From Butyrivibrio sp. (lineage in GTDB: Bacteria; Bacillota; Clostridia; Lachnospirales; Lachnospiraceae): a DNA stretch of 26,589 nucleotides. Shown in pieces: positions 15,171 through 23,907 of the stretch. The first letter of the stretch is position 1, and the number at the start of each line of letters is the position of its first letter. The stretch is from positions 1 through 26,589 of the forward strand of contig JAEDHB010000021.1 of the NCBI GenBank assembly GCA_016297265.1, in the 5' to 3' direction. Below the pieces are notes generated by a model that saw nothing but the letters and a program-made list of their open reading frames with translations, was not told where the DNA came from and did not search any database. The position numbers and the translations under genes are program-made.

Positions 15171-17006
15171 TTATTTATCCGAGTGAAAAAAATTATATAC
15201 CTTCAATGCCACCGTCTGATTCATTCCCTGTACCTCAGAGAGCATTTCCACGGAGGCATTCTTTATTGCTTCGATATCTTTGAAATGCTGCATCAACGCT
15301 TTTCTTCTTGCCGGTCCGATTCCTTCGATATCATCAAGTATCGAATGAATCTGGGCTTTGCTTCTGAGATTTTTGTGGAAGGTGATGGCAAATCTATGTG
15401 CCTCATCCTGAATTCTTGTAATTAATTTGAATTCCTCGCTTCCGGTATCAATCGGAACCTCGCTTCCATTATACCACAAAGCGCGGGTTCTGTGGTTATC
15501 ATCTTTAACCATACCGCATACAGGAATGTCAATTCCAAGCTTTTCCAACACGGACAGCGCTGTATTAACCTGTCCCTTGCCGCCATCCATCATTATCATG
15601 TCCGGTCTGACCTCAAAACCTCCATCGCCTTCATGGGTGAATCTTCTGGTCAATACCTCTCTCATTGACGCATAGTCGTCAGGTCCAATTACTGTCTTTA
15701 TTCTGAATTTGCGGTAATCATTGCGCCTTGGCATTCCATCGTAAAATACCACCATTGATCCCACCGACAGGACACCGCTTATGTTGGAAATATCATAAGC
15801 TTCCATCCTGTGAACATCTGACAATCCGATTAATTCTGATATTCCTCTGACTGCCCCGATGGTACGCGCTTCCTCCCGCAATATTTTTTCCTTATCCTGC
15901 AAAAGAATATTCTCGGCATTCTTTCTTGCCAATTCAAGCAATTTTTCTTTGTCCCCTTTTTTTGGTACGACAAATTTGACGGAATGTCCGGTTTTATCTG
16001 TAAGCCACCTGCTGATTAATTCTTCGTCCTGCAACGGTTCCTGAATCATAATTGTGGACGGAATATACGGTGTTCCCACGTAGTACTGTTTGGTAAAATT
16101 CGTGAGAATATCCGCCATCTGCTCTTCTCCGTTCAAGGTCATATGAAAATGCTCGCGCCCAATAAGCTTGCCGCCCCTGATAAAAAATACCTGAACCACG
16201 CAGTCCTTGTCATCCGCTGCCGCTGCAACGATATCCTTATCCTTCATATCGCTGTTGGTTATTTTTTGCTTCTGGGAAATGTATTTTACGCTTTCCAACA
16301 TATCCCTGTAGCCCGCCGCCTGCTCGAATTCCAATTTATCCGAAGACTCCTGCATCAGCTGTTTAAGTCTTGCCGTGATTCCGTTATATCTTCCCTCAAG
16401 GAAATCAATGGCCTTTTCAATCCTGTCATTGTATTCTTCCTTGGAAATATATCCCTGACATACCCCTGAACATTGTCCGATATGATAATTGAGGCAGGTT
16501 CTTTCTTTGCCGATATCCTTTGGCAGATTCCTCCTGCAGGTTCTCAGACCATAGGTTTTATTGAGAAGGTCAATCGTATCGTTCACCGCTTTCCCGCTGG
16601 TAAAAGGCCCGAAATATCGACATTTGTCCTTCTTAAGTTCCCTCGACGACAAAATTCTCGGATATTCCTCATTGACTGTTATTTTGATATATGGATAGCT
16701 CTTGTCATCCTTGAGCATTGTATTATACCTTGGCTGGTGCAGCTTAATCAGATTGCACTCCAATACAAGGGCTTCAAGTTCAGAATCTGTAATAATATAT
16801 TCAAACCTCTGAACATTATGCACCATCTGCTTTATTTTGGAAGAATGATTTCTGGAGGACTGAAAATACTGTCTCACCCGGTTCTTCAGGCTGATAGCCT
16901 TGCCCACATAGATTATCTCATCCGTGGCATCGTGCATAATATACACCCCCGGCTTGGCCGGAAGCTTTTTAAGTTCCTCTTCTATGTCAAAAAATCCCTC
17001 GTACAA
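15171..17006 (-). CDS. uvrC: Excinuclease ABC subunit C
   Basis: Makes both incisions of bacterial nucleotide excision repair, acting with UvrB. The 611 residues show the N-terminal GIY-YIG nuclease (GVYIMHD at 20-26, IYVGKA at 32-37), four cysteines at 157, 171, 179 and 183 that match the iron-sulphur cluster of the family, a UVR domain that binds UvrB (about 212-242, FEQAAGYRDML), the RNase H-like second nuclease (EAYDISNISG, MMDGGKGQ) and two helix-hairpin-helix motifs at the end (EGIGPARRKALMQHF). The start is TTG at 17006 with AGGAG six bases upstream; no ATG fits as well. It lies 13 bp after add and 12 bp before hprK. Confidence 0.96.
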   Translation of the reverse strand: MYEGFFDIEEELKKLPAKPGVYIMHDATDEIIYVGKAISLKNRVRQYFQSSRNHSSKIKQMVHNVQRFEYIITDSELEALVLECNLIKLHQPRYNTMLKDDKSYPYIKITVNEEYPRILSSRELKKDKCRYFGPFTSGKAVNDTIDLLNKTYGLRTCRRNLPKDIGKERTCLNYHIGQCSGVCQGYISKEEYNDRIEKAIDFLEGRYNGITARLKQLMQESSDKLEFEQAAGYRDMLESVKYISQKQKITNSDMKDKDIVAAAADDKDCVVQVFFIRGGKLIGREHFHMTLNGEEQMADILTNFTKQYYVGTPYIPSTIMIQEPLQDEELISRWLTDKTGHSVKFVVPKKGDKEKLLELARKNAENILLQDKEKILREEARTIGAVRGISELIGLSDVHRMEAYDISNISGVLSVGSMVVFYDGMPRRNDYRKFRIKTVIGPDDYASMREVLTRRFTHEGDGGFEVRPDMIMMDGGKGQVNTALSVLEKLGIDIPVCGMVKDDNHRTRALWYNGSEVPIDTGSEEFKLITRIQDEAHRFAITFHKNLRSKAQIHSILDDIEGIGPARRKALMQHFKDIEAIKNASVEMLSEVQGMNQTVALKVYNFFHSDK

Positions 17007-17019
17007 TTCTGACTCCTAC

Positions 17020-17952
17020 TTAATCCTTAAGAAATTTTGCTTTTTGGGAGTATGCAAGCATGGCATCGATATCGTCATCGTCTATGCCGCAATTGGTTTT
17101 GATATATTCAATTTCCTTCTCCAATGTTGTGTTGCTCACGGTTCTGTTGTCCGTGTTCAAGGTCACGCAAACCCCGTTAATCAGTAATTCCTTGAGAGGA
17201 TATGTATCCTGCGCCGAAAATACTCTCGTCTGCATATTGCTAATCGGACATACCTCCAGCGGTATCTCATATCTGGCAAGATAATCCACCAGTGTGGAAT
17301 CCTCGATACATCTGATTCCATGTCCTATTCTTGTTGCTCCGAATTCCAGCGCACGCCAGATGCTCTCAGGTCCTGCCGCCTCGCCGGCATGGATTGTAAA
17401 TGGTATATGATATAATTTTGCTTTTTTGAAAACATTGATAAAATTCTCTGTCGGAAAATGTGCCTCATCCCCTGCAAGGTCAAGAGCACATACATACTCT
17501 CCCAGATATTTATGTGCGACCTCGACAGTTCTCATATTGTCTTCCTCAGAGCAATGTCTCATGCAGCACAGAATCAAACCGATTCTTAGGTCGCGGAATT
17601 CTTTTTCCGCTTTCTTTGCACCGGCTATTGCAGCTTCAACCACTTCATCCATTGTCAATCCTTTTGCAAGATGGAGTATCGGTGCAAACCTTATCTCGGC
17701 ATATTGTACATCCTGTTCATACAGGTCTTCTGCCAGTTCAAAAACACATCTGGTGATGTTCTCCGCATCCTGAAGCACCTTAAGCGGATAATCAAAACAT
17801 TTCAAATAATCCTCCAGATTCTCACACTTGTCTGATACCCGGAGATTGTTTACGGCTTCCTCAATAGTCCAGTTAATTCCTTCTTTTTCAAGAAGTTCCC
17901 TGACTGTGGACGGTCTCAGTGAACCATCCAGGTGAAGATGCAAATCAATCAT
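17020..17952 (-). CDS. add: Adenosine deaminase
   Basis: Converts adenosine to inosine (and deoxyadenosine likewise) in purine salvage. The 310-residue amidohydrolase keeps the zinc ligands HLH (5-7), the His of HAGEA (188-192), catalytic HG (211-212) and NTDN (266-269, Asp268). NTDNR instead of the NTDDP of animal enzymes is usual in many bacterial ADA proteins. Related adenine or aminofutalosine deaminases are less likely alternatives. The start at 17952 gives the typical MIDLHLHLDGS N-terminus and overlaps the ftsH stop by 8 bp, so translation is probably coupled. An ATG at 17979 would add nine basic residues and lacks a better ribosome binding site. Confidence 0.9.
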   Translation of the reverse strand: MIDLHLHLDGSLRPSTVRELLEKEGINWTIEEAVNNLRVSDKCENLEDYLKCFDYPLKVLQDAENITRCVFELAEDLYEQDVQYAEIRFAPILHLAKGLTMDEVVEAAIAGAKKAEKEFRDLRIGLILCCMRHCSEEDNMRTVEVAHKYLGEYVCALDLAGDEAHFPTENFINVFKKAKLYHIPFTIHAGEAAGPESIWRALEFGATRIGHGIRCIEDSTLVDYLARYEIPLEVCPISNMQTRVFSAQDTYPLKELLINGVCVTLNTDNRTVSNTTLEKEIEYIKTNCGIDDDDIDAMLAYSQKAKFLKD

Positions 17953-19825
17953 TATCTGCTTCAGCCTCCTTATTTTCATCAGTGCCCTTTACCTGATTGA
18001 CAATTTCCATAAATTCTTTTCCGGTAATTGTCTCTTTCTCAATCAGATATTCGGCAACACGGTCGAGACACATAATATTTTCACTTAAAAGACTCTTTGC
18101 TTTCTCATAGTATTCCTTAAGCATTCTGTTAACTTCCTCGTCGAGCCTTGAAGCTGTCTTATCAGAACAGTTGAGAACGCTCCTTCCGTCAAGATACTGG
18201 TTCTCAACGGTCTCCAATCCCATAAGTCCGAATTCCTCAGACATACCAAGCTGTGAAACCATGGTTCTGGCAATCTTGGTTGCCCTCTCTATATCGTTAG
18301 AAGCACCGCTTGTGGCGGTATTGAATACTATTTCCTCTGCAGCACGTCCGCCAAGAAGTGTTACGATTCTCGCAATGAGTTCATCCTTGGTCTGGAGGAA
18401 TTTTTCTTCCTCCGGTACCTGCATTGTATATCCCAATGAGCCCATTGTTCTTGGCACAATGGTAATCTTCTGTACGGGTTCTGCATGCTTCATAAGACAT
18501 GTAATAAGTGCATGTCCGACCTCGTGGTATGCAACCATTCTTTTCTCTTCTTCTCCGAGAATGCGGTCCTTCTTTTCCTTACCTGCGATAACCACTTCAA
18601 CAGATTCAAAAAGGTCTTCCTGATTGACTGCAATTCTTCTGCATTTTACTGCATTGATTGCCGCCTCATTAATGATATTGGCAAGGTCCGAACCAACAGC
18701 ACCTGCTGTGGCAAGGGCAATTGCGTCAAGGTCAACGGTATCATCCATACGGACATCCTTGGAATGAACACGGAGTGTTTCAAGTCTTCCTTTGAGGTCC
18801 GGTTTGTCAACGATGATTCTTCTGTCAAAACGCCCCGGTCTCAACAGGGCTTTGTCCAGCACTTCCGGACGGTTGGTTGCCGCCATAATCAGAACACCCT
18901 TGGAAGAATCGAATCCGTCCATCTCCGCCAGCAGCTGATTCAGTGTCTGTTCTCTTTCGTCATTGCCGCCATATCTTGAATCCCTGCTCTTACCGATGGC
19001 ATCAATCTCATCTATAAAAATAATACATGGGGCTGACTGCTGTGCCTGCTTGAACAAATCACGCACACGGGATGCGCCCACGCCTACAAACATTTCCACG
19101 AAATCAGAGCCGGAAAGTGAGAAGAATGGAACTCCTGCCTCACCTGCAACTGCTTTTGCAAGCAATGTTTTACCGGTTCCCGGAGGGCCTACAAGCAGTG
19201 CGCCCTTAGGAAGCTTGGCACCAATCTCGGTATATTTTGCAGGATTGTGAAGAAAGTCCACTATCTCCCTTACGGATTCCTTTGCCTCATCCTGTCCTGC
19301 AACATCCGCAAAGGTCACGCCGGTCTTCTGTTCCTTGTATATCTTGGCATTGCTCTTTCCAACGCCCAGCATTCCTCCGCTACCTGACATTTTCCTTGCA
19401 AGAAAGCCTAAGAGCAACCAGATAAGGATAAACGGAAGAATATACATAAGTATGAAATCCATTACTCCCGACTTATTCTCTTCGACTGCTGCCGATACCT
19501 GAATATCCGGATTATCCTTCAAAAGCTTGAAGGTCTCTTCATCATAGATATATCCCGTATAATAGGATATTTTCATCTTGTCATTTTTCTGCTCCTTAGG
19601 AACAATCGTAATCCTTGTGGAGCTGTATTCAACTTCTTTCACCTCATTATTCTTAACCATCTGAATAAATTTGGTGTAGGTTATTTCACTGGTCGTATAG
19701 TTCTTTATACAGCTTTTCAAAAAGGTCGAACCAAAATAGGTCAATACGAGTGCCACAATAAGCACAATCATAAATCTACCTATGTTAAATCCCTTTTTGT
19801 TATCTTTTCTGTCATTATTATCCAT
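17945..19825 (-). CDS. ftsH: ATP-dependent membrane metalloprotease FtsH
   Basis: A hexameric membrane AAA+ protease that removes misfolded membrane proteins and short-lived regulators. The 626 residues show membrane segments at about 17-36 and 122-144 flanking a small outside domain, Walker A GPPGTGKT (213-220), Walker B IIFIDEID (268-275), the SRH with arginine fingers Arg329 and Arg332 (RPGRFDR), the zinc motif HEVGH (434-438) and LLGGRAAEEIVF. HEVGH instead of the commoner HEAGH keeps both zinc His and the catalytic Glu. GAGGTG lies seven bases before the ATG. It is the first gene of the nine-gene operon, behind a strong promoter. Confidence 0.97.
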   Translation of the reverse strand: MDNNDRKDNKKGFNIGRFMIVLIVALVLTYFGSTFLKSCIKNYTTSEITYTKFIQMVKNNEVKEVEYSSTRITIVPKEQKNDKMKISYYTGYIYDEETFKLLKDNPDIQVSAAVEENKSGVMDFILMYILPFILIWLLLGFLARKMSGSGGMLGVGKSNAKIYKEQKTGVTFADVAGQDEAKESVREIVDFLHNPAKYTEIGAKLPKGALLVGPPGTGKTLLAKAVAGEAGVPFFSLSGSDFVEMFVGVGASRVRDLFKQAQQSAPCIIFIDEIDAIGKSRDSRYGGNDEREQTLNQLLAEMDGFDSSKGVLIMAATNRPEVLDKALLRPGRFDRRIIVDKPDLKGRLETLRVHSKDVRMDDTVDLDAIALATAGAVGSDLANIINEAAINAVKCRRIAVNQEDLFESVEVVIAGKEKKDRILGEEEKRMVAYHEVGHALITCLMKHAEPVQKITIVPRTMGSLGYTMQVPEEEKFLQTKDELIARIVTLLGGRAAEEIVFNTATSGASNDIERATKIARTMVSQLGMSEEFGLMGLETVENQYLDGRSVLNCSDKTASRLDEEVNRMLKEYYEKAKSLLSENIMCLDRVAEYLIEKETITGKEFMEIVNQVKGTDENKEAEADND

Positions 19826-19864
19826 CTATGCACCTCGTGTATTCCAAATAATACTACTCTCAAC

Positions 19865-19893
19865 ATTATATAAATTTTACAGTCATAAATCAA
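19865..19893 (-). promoter_or_regulatory. Sigma-A promoter of the ftsH operon
   Basis: TTGATT (19888-19893), 17 bp, TATAAT (19865-19870), giving a leader of about 33 bases. It interlocks with a plus-strand promoter whose -35 box lies inside its spacer. Confidence 0.85.
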
Positions 19894-19903
19894 CCGCTAT
19901 AAT
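19876..19903 (+). promoter_or_regulatory. Candidate sigma-A promoter of the flippase gene
   Basis: TTTACA (19876-19881), 16 bp, TATAAT (19898-19903). Transcription would start near 19910, leaving a leader of about 97 bases. A weaker alternative -10 (TATCAT) lies closer to the gene but lacks a -35 box. Confidence 0.55.
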
Positions 19904-20006
19904 TATGAAAAAATGATGAACTCTTTTTTTACTGTTTGTGTGGAAATAATCCTGTAAAAGTGGTATCATTAGTGTATCTGTGTGATAAAATAAATATTCA
20001 AAGAGA

Positions 20007-21641
20007 ATGAGGATTATGAAAGCACAACAATCAAATGACAACAATTTCATAAAACAGGGTGCCATACTTGCAGTCGCTTCGATAATATCAAGAATCATAG
20101 GTCTTCTCTACAGAAGCCCAATGACCGCAATCATCGGTGACGAGGCCAACGGACTGTACGGTTATGCCTTTGAAATATATTCCTTTGCGCTTATTCTGTC
20201 CTCCTACAGCATGCCTTTGGCAGTGTCCAAGCTTCTGTCGGGCAAATTTGCAAAAAAAGAATATCGCAATGGCTATACTATTTTCAAATATGCATTTGTT
20301 TTTTCCGCCGTGGCAGGCGCTTTGATGATGATTATCCTTCTGGCGTTATCCAATGCACTTGAGCGTTTCACAGGATATGACGGGCTCGCGATTCCGTTGA
20401 GGGTTCTCGCTCCAACTATTTTTGTCGTATCAGTTCTGGGAACCGTCAGAGGCTTTTTTCAGAGCCGCAAAACAATGATTCCCACAGCTTTTTCCCAGAT
20501 AATAGAGCAGGTTTTCAATGCCATTATCAGTATTCTTGCTGCCTGGATAATGGTAAGATGTTCCAACCCTCAAAACCACGACGGTATGGGGGCCGCAGGC
20601 GGAACCATGGGCACTCTTTTTGGTTCGATTTCAGCGCTTGCATTTGTTGGATTTCTCTATTTTGCATATAAACCAAGAATGGCAAAACACCTTATGCACG
20701 ACCGCAGCCGCAGTAAAGACAGCCCTTCGGATATTATGAAGATGCTCTTTATCACCATAATTCCGATAATTCTGAGTCAGGCAGTTTATCAGGCCAGCGG
20801 AATAATCGACGGTACAATGTGGGGACGCCTCTACACAGGTGCCGATATGAAGACACTCCAGAGTGTATATTCAAAATACCGTACCCTTATCAATATTCCT
20901 AATGCGATTTCATCTTCGATGGCATCCTCAATGATACCTACTCTCGTATCTCTGTGGACCCTCGGCAATATAAGGGATTTCAGGGCAAAACTTGCCACCG
21001 CAGTCAAGACCAATATGATTATCGCCTTCCCTTGCGCCATCGGACTTTCGGTGTTGGGAACGCCGATAATGAGAACACTTTTCCCTACGACGGATTTCAT
21101 TATTTCCGGAAGGATGCTGCTCTTTGGCGGTATTGCAGTTGTTTTTTACGCATTGTCAACCATTACCAATGCGGCACTACAGGGACTTGATAAAATGAAT
21201 ATCCCCGTTATCCATGCCGCGATTTCACTGGCACTCCATATTCCTCTTGTTTGGGCTCTGTTAAAATTTACCAACATGGGAATATATGTGCTGCTGATAG
21301 GCGCAGTCACCTACCCTCTGGTTGTATGTATTTTGAACTGGTTTGCCGTTGCAAAACACGCCAACTACAGGCAGGAAGTTAAAAACACTTTTCTTGTTCC
21401 GCTGCTTGCCTCCATTATTATGGGCGCAGCCGCCTTCGGAATTTATAAGCTCATTGTACTTATTTTGGGAATCTCATACGCAGCAAATCTTGTTGCTGTC
21501 GCAATAAGTATTCTGCTTGCAATCATAATATATTTTGTACTTATTATCCTGCTAAAGGGATTGACAGTGAAAGATATGGCCGATTTTCCAATGGGAATGA
21601 GAATATACAGACTGGCACGCAAATGCCACCTTATGAAATAA
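20007..21641 (+). CDS. SpoVB/MurJ-like lipid-linked glycan flippase
   Basis: A 544-residue MOP-superfamily protein with about 14 membrane segments, of the polysaccharide-export/SpoVB branch. The N-terminus (FIKQGAILAVASIISRIIGL, about residues 16-35) is typical, as is the RVLAPTIFVVSVLGTVRGFF stretch that follows the fourth segment. Relatives flip lipid-linked glycans, such as lipid II or polymer precursors, across the membrane; SpoVB does so for spore cortex. Which substrate this one moves is not visible. There are two possible starts: ATG 20007 (AAAGAG just upstream) and ATG 20016 (GAGG only three bases upstream); neither spacing is ideal. It stands alone, divergent from ftsH, and ends in a strong terminator. 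A glycan flippase and the WaaL-like gene 17 kb away could serve one pathway, but that is speculation. Confidence 0.85.
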   Translation: MRIMKAQQSNDNNFIKQGAILAVASIISRIIGLLYRSPMTAIIGDEANGLYGYAFEIYSFALILSSYSMPLAVSKLLSGKFAKKEYRNGYTIFKYAFVFSAVAGALMMIILLALSNALERFTGYDGLAIPLRVLAPTIFVVSVLGTVRGFFQSRKTMIPTAFSQIIEQVFNAIISILAAWIMVRCSNPQNHDGMGAAGGTMGTLFGSISALAFVGFLYFAYKPRMAKHLMHDRSRSKDSPSDIMKMLFITIIPIILSQAVYQASGIIDGTMWGRLYTGADMKTLQSVYSKYRTLINIPNAISSSMASSMIPTLVSLWTLGNIRDFRAKLATAVKTNMIIAFPCAIGLSVLGTPIMRTLFPTTDFIISGRMLLFGGIAVVFYALSTITNAALQGLDKMNIPVIHAAISLALHIPLVWALLKFTNMGIYVLLIGAVTYPLVVCILNWFAVAKHANYRQEVKNTFLVPLLASIIMGAAAFGIYKLIVLILGISYAANLVAVAISILLAIIIYFVLIILLKGLTVKDMADFPMGMRIYRLARKCHLMK

Positions 21642-21704
21642 ACTCTATGCAAAAGCGGGAACCCACACAACAATATGGGTTCCCGTTATTTACATAGAGT
21701 TTTT
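21641..21704. terminator. Nested bidirectional terminator
   Basis: An inner 10-bp stem, CGGGAACCCA/TGGGTTCCCG (21656-21665 and 21676-21685), lies inside outer arms AACTCTATG/CATAGAGTT (21641-21649 and 21693-21701). T residues follow on the plus strand; on the minus strand the inner stem is followed by CTTTTG. It serves both converging genes, the flippase and degV. Confidence 0.85.
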
Positions 21705-21709
21705 GTAAT

Positions 21710-22564
21710 TTAAAGCTTGAATATTCCGATACCGATAAGGCCCGGTCCGGTATGAATTGCCATCGTTGCCGTTATCTGTTTCTCAACGACTATTTCACAA
21801 TCCGGAAGCGCCTCAAGAATCATTGGCTTAACCTCTGCCGCAGTTTCAGTTGCCGCACCATTCATAAGTCCAATCATTACTTTTCCGCCGTCCTCCGCGT
21901 ATTCCATTGCAGAATTGAATAATTTGTTGAGGCCCTTATGCGTTCCTCTTATCTTGGCAACGGTGTAATATACGCCCTTGTCATTGCAGGATATGATTGG
22001 CTTGAGATTCAATGCCTTACCCACGATTGCAACGGCAGGATTGATTCTTCCGCCCTTTCTGAGGTAATCCAGCGTATCCATGTAAAAGAATACCTTGGAA
22101 TCTCCTATCTTATGCTCCAGGCCGGCAACTACCTCATCAAAGCCTCTGCCCTCTTCAAGCTGTCTTGCTGCCCATATTGCAAAAAGACCTGAACCGATGG
22201 ATATATTCTTTGTATCAAATGCATAAGTCTTCATATCCTCAATCTCATTGAATGTCATCCGGATGGTATTATATGTTCCGGATAATCCGCTGGATATTGT
22301 AATAGCAATTATATTCTCATAACCTTCAGCTCTGATTGATTCAACAACATCAAGTACATCCTGCATATTAGGGGTGGATGTCTTAGGCACCTCATCAGGG
22401 AATTTTCTATATACCTCAAGTGGGTCGATGTCCACTCCGTCATCAAACACATCATCCCCGTACATTACCTTGAGGCTCAACATCTTGATGTCATATTTCT
22501 TAACCAATTCCATGGATATATCACAACCGGAATCAATCAAAATCGCTGTTTTCGAATCGTTCAT
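21710..22564 (-). CDS. DegV-family fatty-acid-binding protein (FakB-like)
   Basis: A 284-residue DegV protein. The family binds one fatty acid between its two domains, and the FakB members present it to the kinase FakA for uptake into phospholipid. Family marks are ILIDSGCDIS (8-17), KTSTPNMQD (61-69), whose Thr/Ser hold the fatty-acid carboxylate, and ITISSGLSGTYNT (88-100). The C-terminal GPGLIGIG stretch is typical too. FakA is not in this window. GAGGAG lies before the ATG. Its promoter carries a palindrome at the start of the transcript that fits a repressor of lipid genes. The chain-length specificity cannot be read. Confidence 0.9.
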   Translation of the reverse strand: MNDSKTAILIDSGCDISMELVKKYDIKMLSLKVMYGDDVFDDGVDIDPLEVYRKFPDEVPKTSTPNMQDVLDVVESIRAEGYENIIAITISSGLSGTYNTIRMTFNEIEDMKTYAFDTKNISIGSGLFAIWAARQLEEGRGFDEVVAGLEHKIGDSKVFFYMDTLDYLRKGGRINPAVAIVGKALNLKPIISCNDKGVYYTVAKIRGTHKGLNKLFNSAMEYAEDGGKVMIGLMNGAATETAAEVKPMILEALPDCEIVVEKQITATMAIHTGPGLIGIGIFKL

Positions 22565-22584
22565 ATCATTCTTCTCCTCGTGAT

Positions 22585-22601
22585 GTAGTATTAAATACTA
22601 C
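22585..22601. promoter_or_regulatory. Palindromic operator at the degV transcription start
   Basis: GTAGTAT-TTA-ATACTAC on the minus strand: seven-base perfect arms about a 3-base centre, just after the -10 box. The core TAGTA-N5-TACTA is the same as that in FapR operators of Bacillus. Whether FapR or another regulator binds is inference. Confidence 0.6.
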
Positions 22602-22608
22602 GTGTTAA

Positions 22609-22637
22609 AGTATATAATAGCACCTACCCATTGTCAA
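22609..22637 (-). promoter_or_regulatory. Sigma-A promoter of degV
   Basis: TTGACA (22632-22637), 17 bp, TATACT (22609-22614). It begins seven bases after the stop of the FliB-like gene, which has no terminator of its own. Confidence 0.85.
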
Positions 22638-22644
22638 CCCCTAT

Positions 22645-23748
22645 TTACGTTAGCAAAAGAAGTGAAATAAGGTTATCCGCAGAAAAAACTTTCTTTTTTC
22701 CAAGTGTTTTCAACAACCTTGCAAAATTTTCCTCCGAGTGCTCCAGTTCACGGGAATAGATATGCGTCAGCCACACTCTTCTGTCAAAATCAGGCTTCTC
22801 CTGTCTGACAATACTGTCAACATAGTAGCTCTGCAAAATCATAAGTATGCTCACAACACACATCTTGATTCTGTCAGTTATCCTATTGTCAAATACCGCC
22901 TGCAAAAAATATCTGTACACGAAATATGTCGCAATATTCTCAAATTCAGAGGAATATTGTTCAAGCAGTTCGGGAATTGCTTTACAGTCAAACTCCCCTT
23001 TCTTAAGAAGTTCCAAAGCCTTCATTCCTGTGAGTGCCCATTCCTTCTTGATAATCGCCTGTTTAAGATAGTATTTCCAGAACAACCCGTAACTTTTGGC
23101 CGCGTCTGTGGCCGGGATTGCAGAAGGCATCTTCACATCAAGATCGGCAAAGCATTCCGGATTGTCCCTGTGTGCCTCAAGAAGTTTTGCATATTCCAGC
23201 AAAAGAACCAGTCTGTCCGCCATACTAATGTCCCTGTTCCACAATATACCGTAGACCTTTTCTCTCGCCTTCAGCATATTGATGTAGAACAGTCCGTCTA
23301 TATCGTTGAGAACCAGAAATAAATCTTCATCTTCATGTTCCACGAATCCTTTTTCGCCCTGCTGCCCCATTATTAGCTCCGCAGCCGTCACGCAGGAGAG
23401 TGCAATTCCCATCTCCCTGGTGTTGCCAAAATCCGTAACATAACGGGGATACATCTCGCAGGTAGTGCAAAGTGCATCCTCTCCAAGGGCTGTATACAGG
23501 TCACACAGATTGTTTTTATTGAGAAAAGGGCATCGCCCGTCACTACCGATGCGAAAGCGCCCCTCCGCCCCTCTTTTGCCCTTTATCATTACGGAGCGGA
23601 GCCGGTCTCCGAATTCCCCGGTGACCGTTTCATAGTATGCATAGGATCTGTCGTCAACATCAACCTGCCAGCCGGCGCAACAGGAATCCGTGCAGGCTCC
23701 GGCAATGCATTTAAATTGTAAATAATAATCAGGTGTCCTTACCTGCAT
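22645..23748 (-). CDS. FliB-family (flagellin lysine-N-methylase-like) protein
   Basis: A 367-residue cytosolic protein. The N-terminus has the FliB pattern FKCIAGACTDSCCAGWQVD, with Cys14, 19, 23 and 24, and a second cluster CPFL...CDLY...CTTC with Cys73, 82, 94 and 97, eight cysteines that may hold an iron-sulphur cluster. The helical C-terminal half is poorly conserved. Salmonella FliB methylates surface lysines of flagellin; relatives are common in Firmicutes, including species without flagella, where the substrate is unknown. No flagellar structural gene is in the window. AGGAG precedes the ATG, and a sigma-A promoter lies at 23815-23843. The family call is good; the substrate is open. 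Confidence 0.8.
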   Translation of the reverse strand: MQVRTPDYYLQFKCIAGACTDSCCAGWQVDVDDRSYAYYETVTGEFGDRLRSVMIKGKRGAEGRFRIGSDGRCPFLNKNNLCDLYTALGEDALCTTCEMYPRYVTDFGNTREMGIALSCVTAAELIMGQQGEKGFVEHEDEDLFLVLNDIDGLFYINMLKAREKVYGILWNRDISMADRLVLLLEYAKLLEAHRDNPECFADLDVKMPSAIPATDAAKSYGLFWKYYLKQAIIKKEWALTGMKALELLKKGEFDCKAIPELLEQYSSEFENIATYFVYRYFLQAVFDNRITDRIKMCVVSILMILQSYYVDSIVRQEKPDFDRRVWLTHIYSRELEHSEENFARLLKTLGKKKVFSADNLISLLLLT

Positions 23749-23814
23749 TTTAATCGCTCCTTGTATAAGATTTTACTAATATTTTCAATATCTATATGGT
23801 GTTACTTTGATTTG

Positions 23815-23843
23815 ATTATACTTCCAAACAGGAATAACATCAA
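23815..23843 (-). promoter_or_regulatory. Sigma-A promoter of the FliB-like gene
   Basis: TTGATG (23838-23843), 17 bp, TATAAT (23815-23820). Leader of about 60 bases. Confidence 0.8.
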
Positions 23844-23856
23844 CGTATTTATATCA

Positions 23857-23892
23857 AACAAAACGGAGCGTACCAATAACTGATACGCCCCG
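23857..23892 (-). terminator. Terminator of the EF-hand-like protein gene
   Basis: Nine-pair stem with one G-T wobble (arms 23884-23892 and 23864-23872) and an 11-base loop, followed on the minus strand by TTTTGTTTG. It begins 15 bases after the stop codon. Confidence 0.75.
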
Positions 23893-23907
23893 ATAATAAT
23901 GATTACT

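Noticed and set aside
14556..15425. Plus-strand frame of 289 codons
   Set aside because: Opposite hprK and the end of uvrC, spans two real genes, and has no supported start.
17020..17952. NTDNR in adenosine deaminase as a broken active site
   Set aside because: Many bacterial adenosine deaminases have this form, and the zinc-binding Asp is present.
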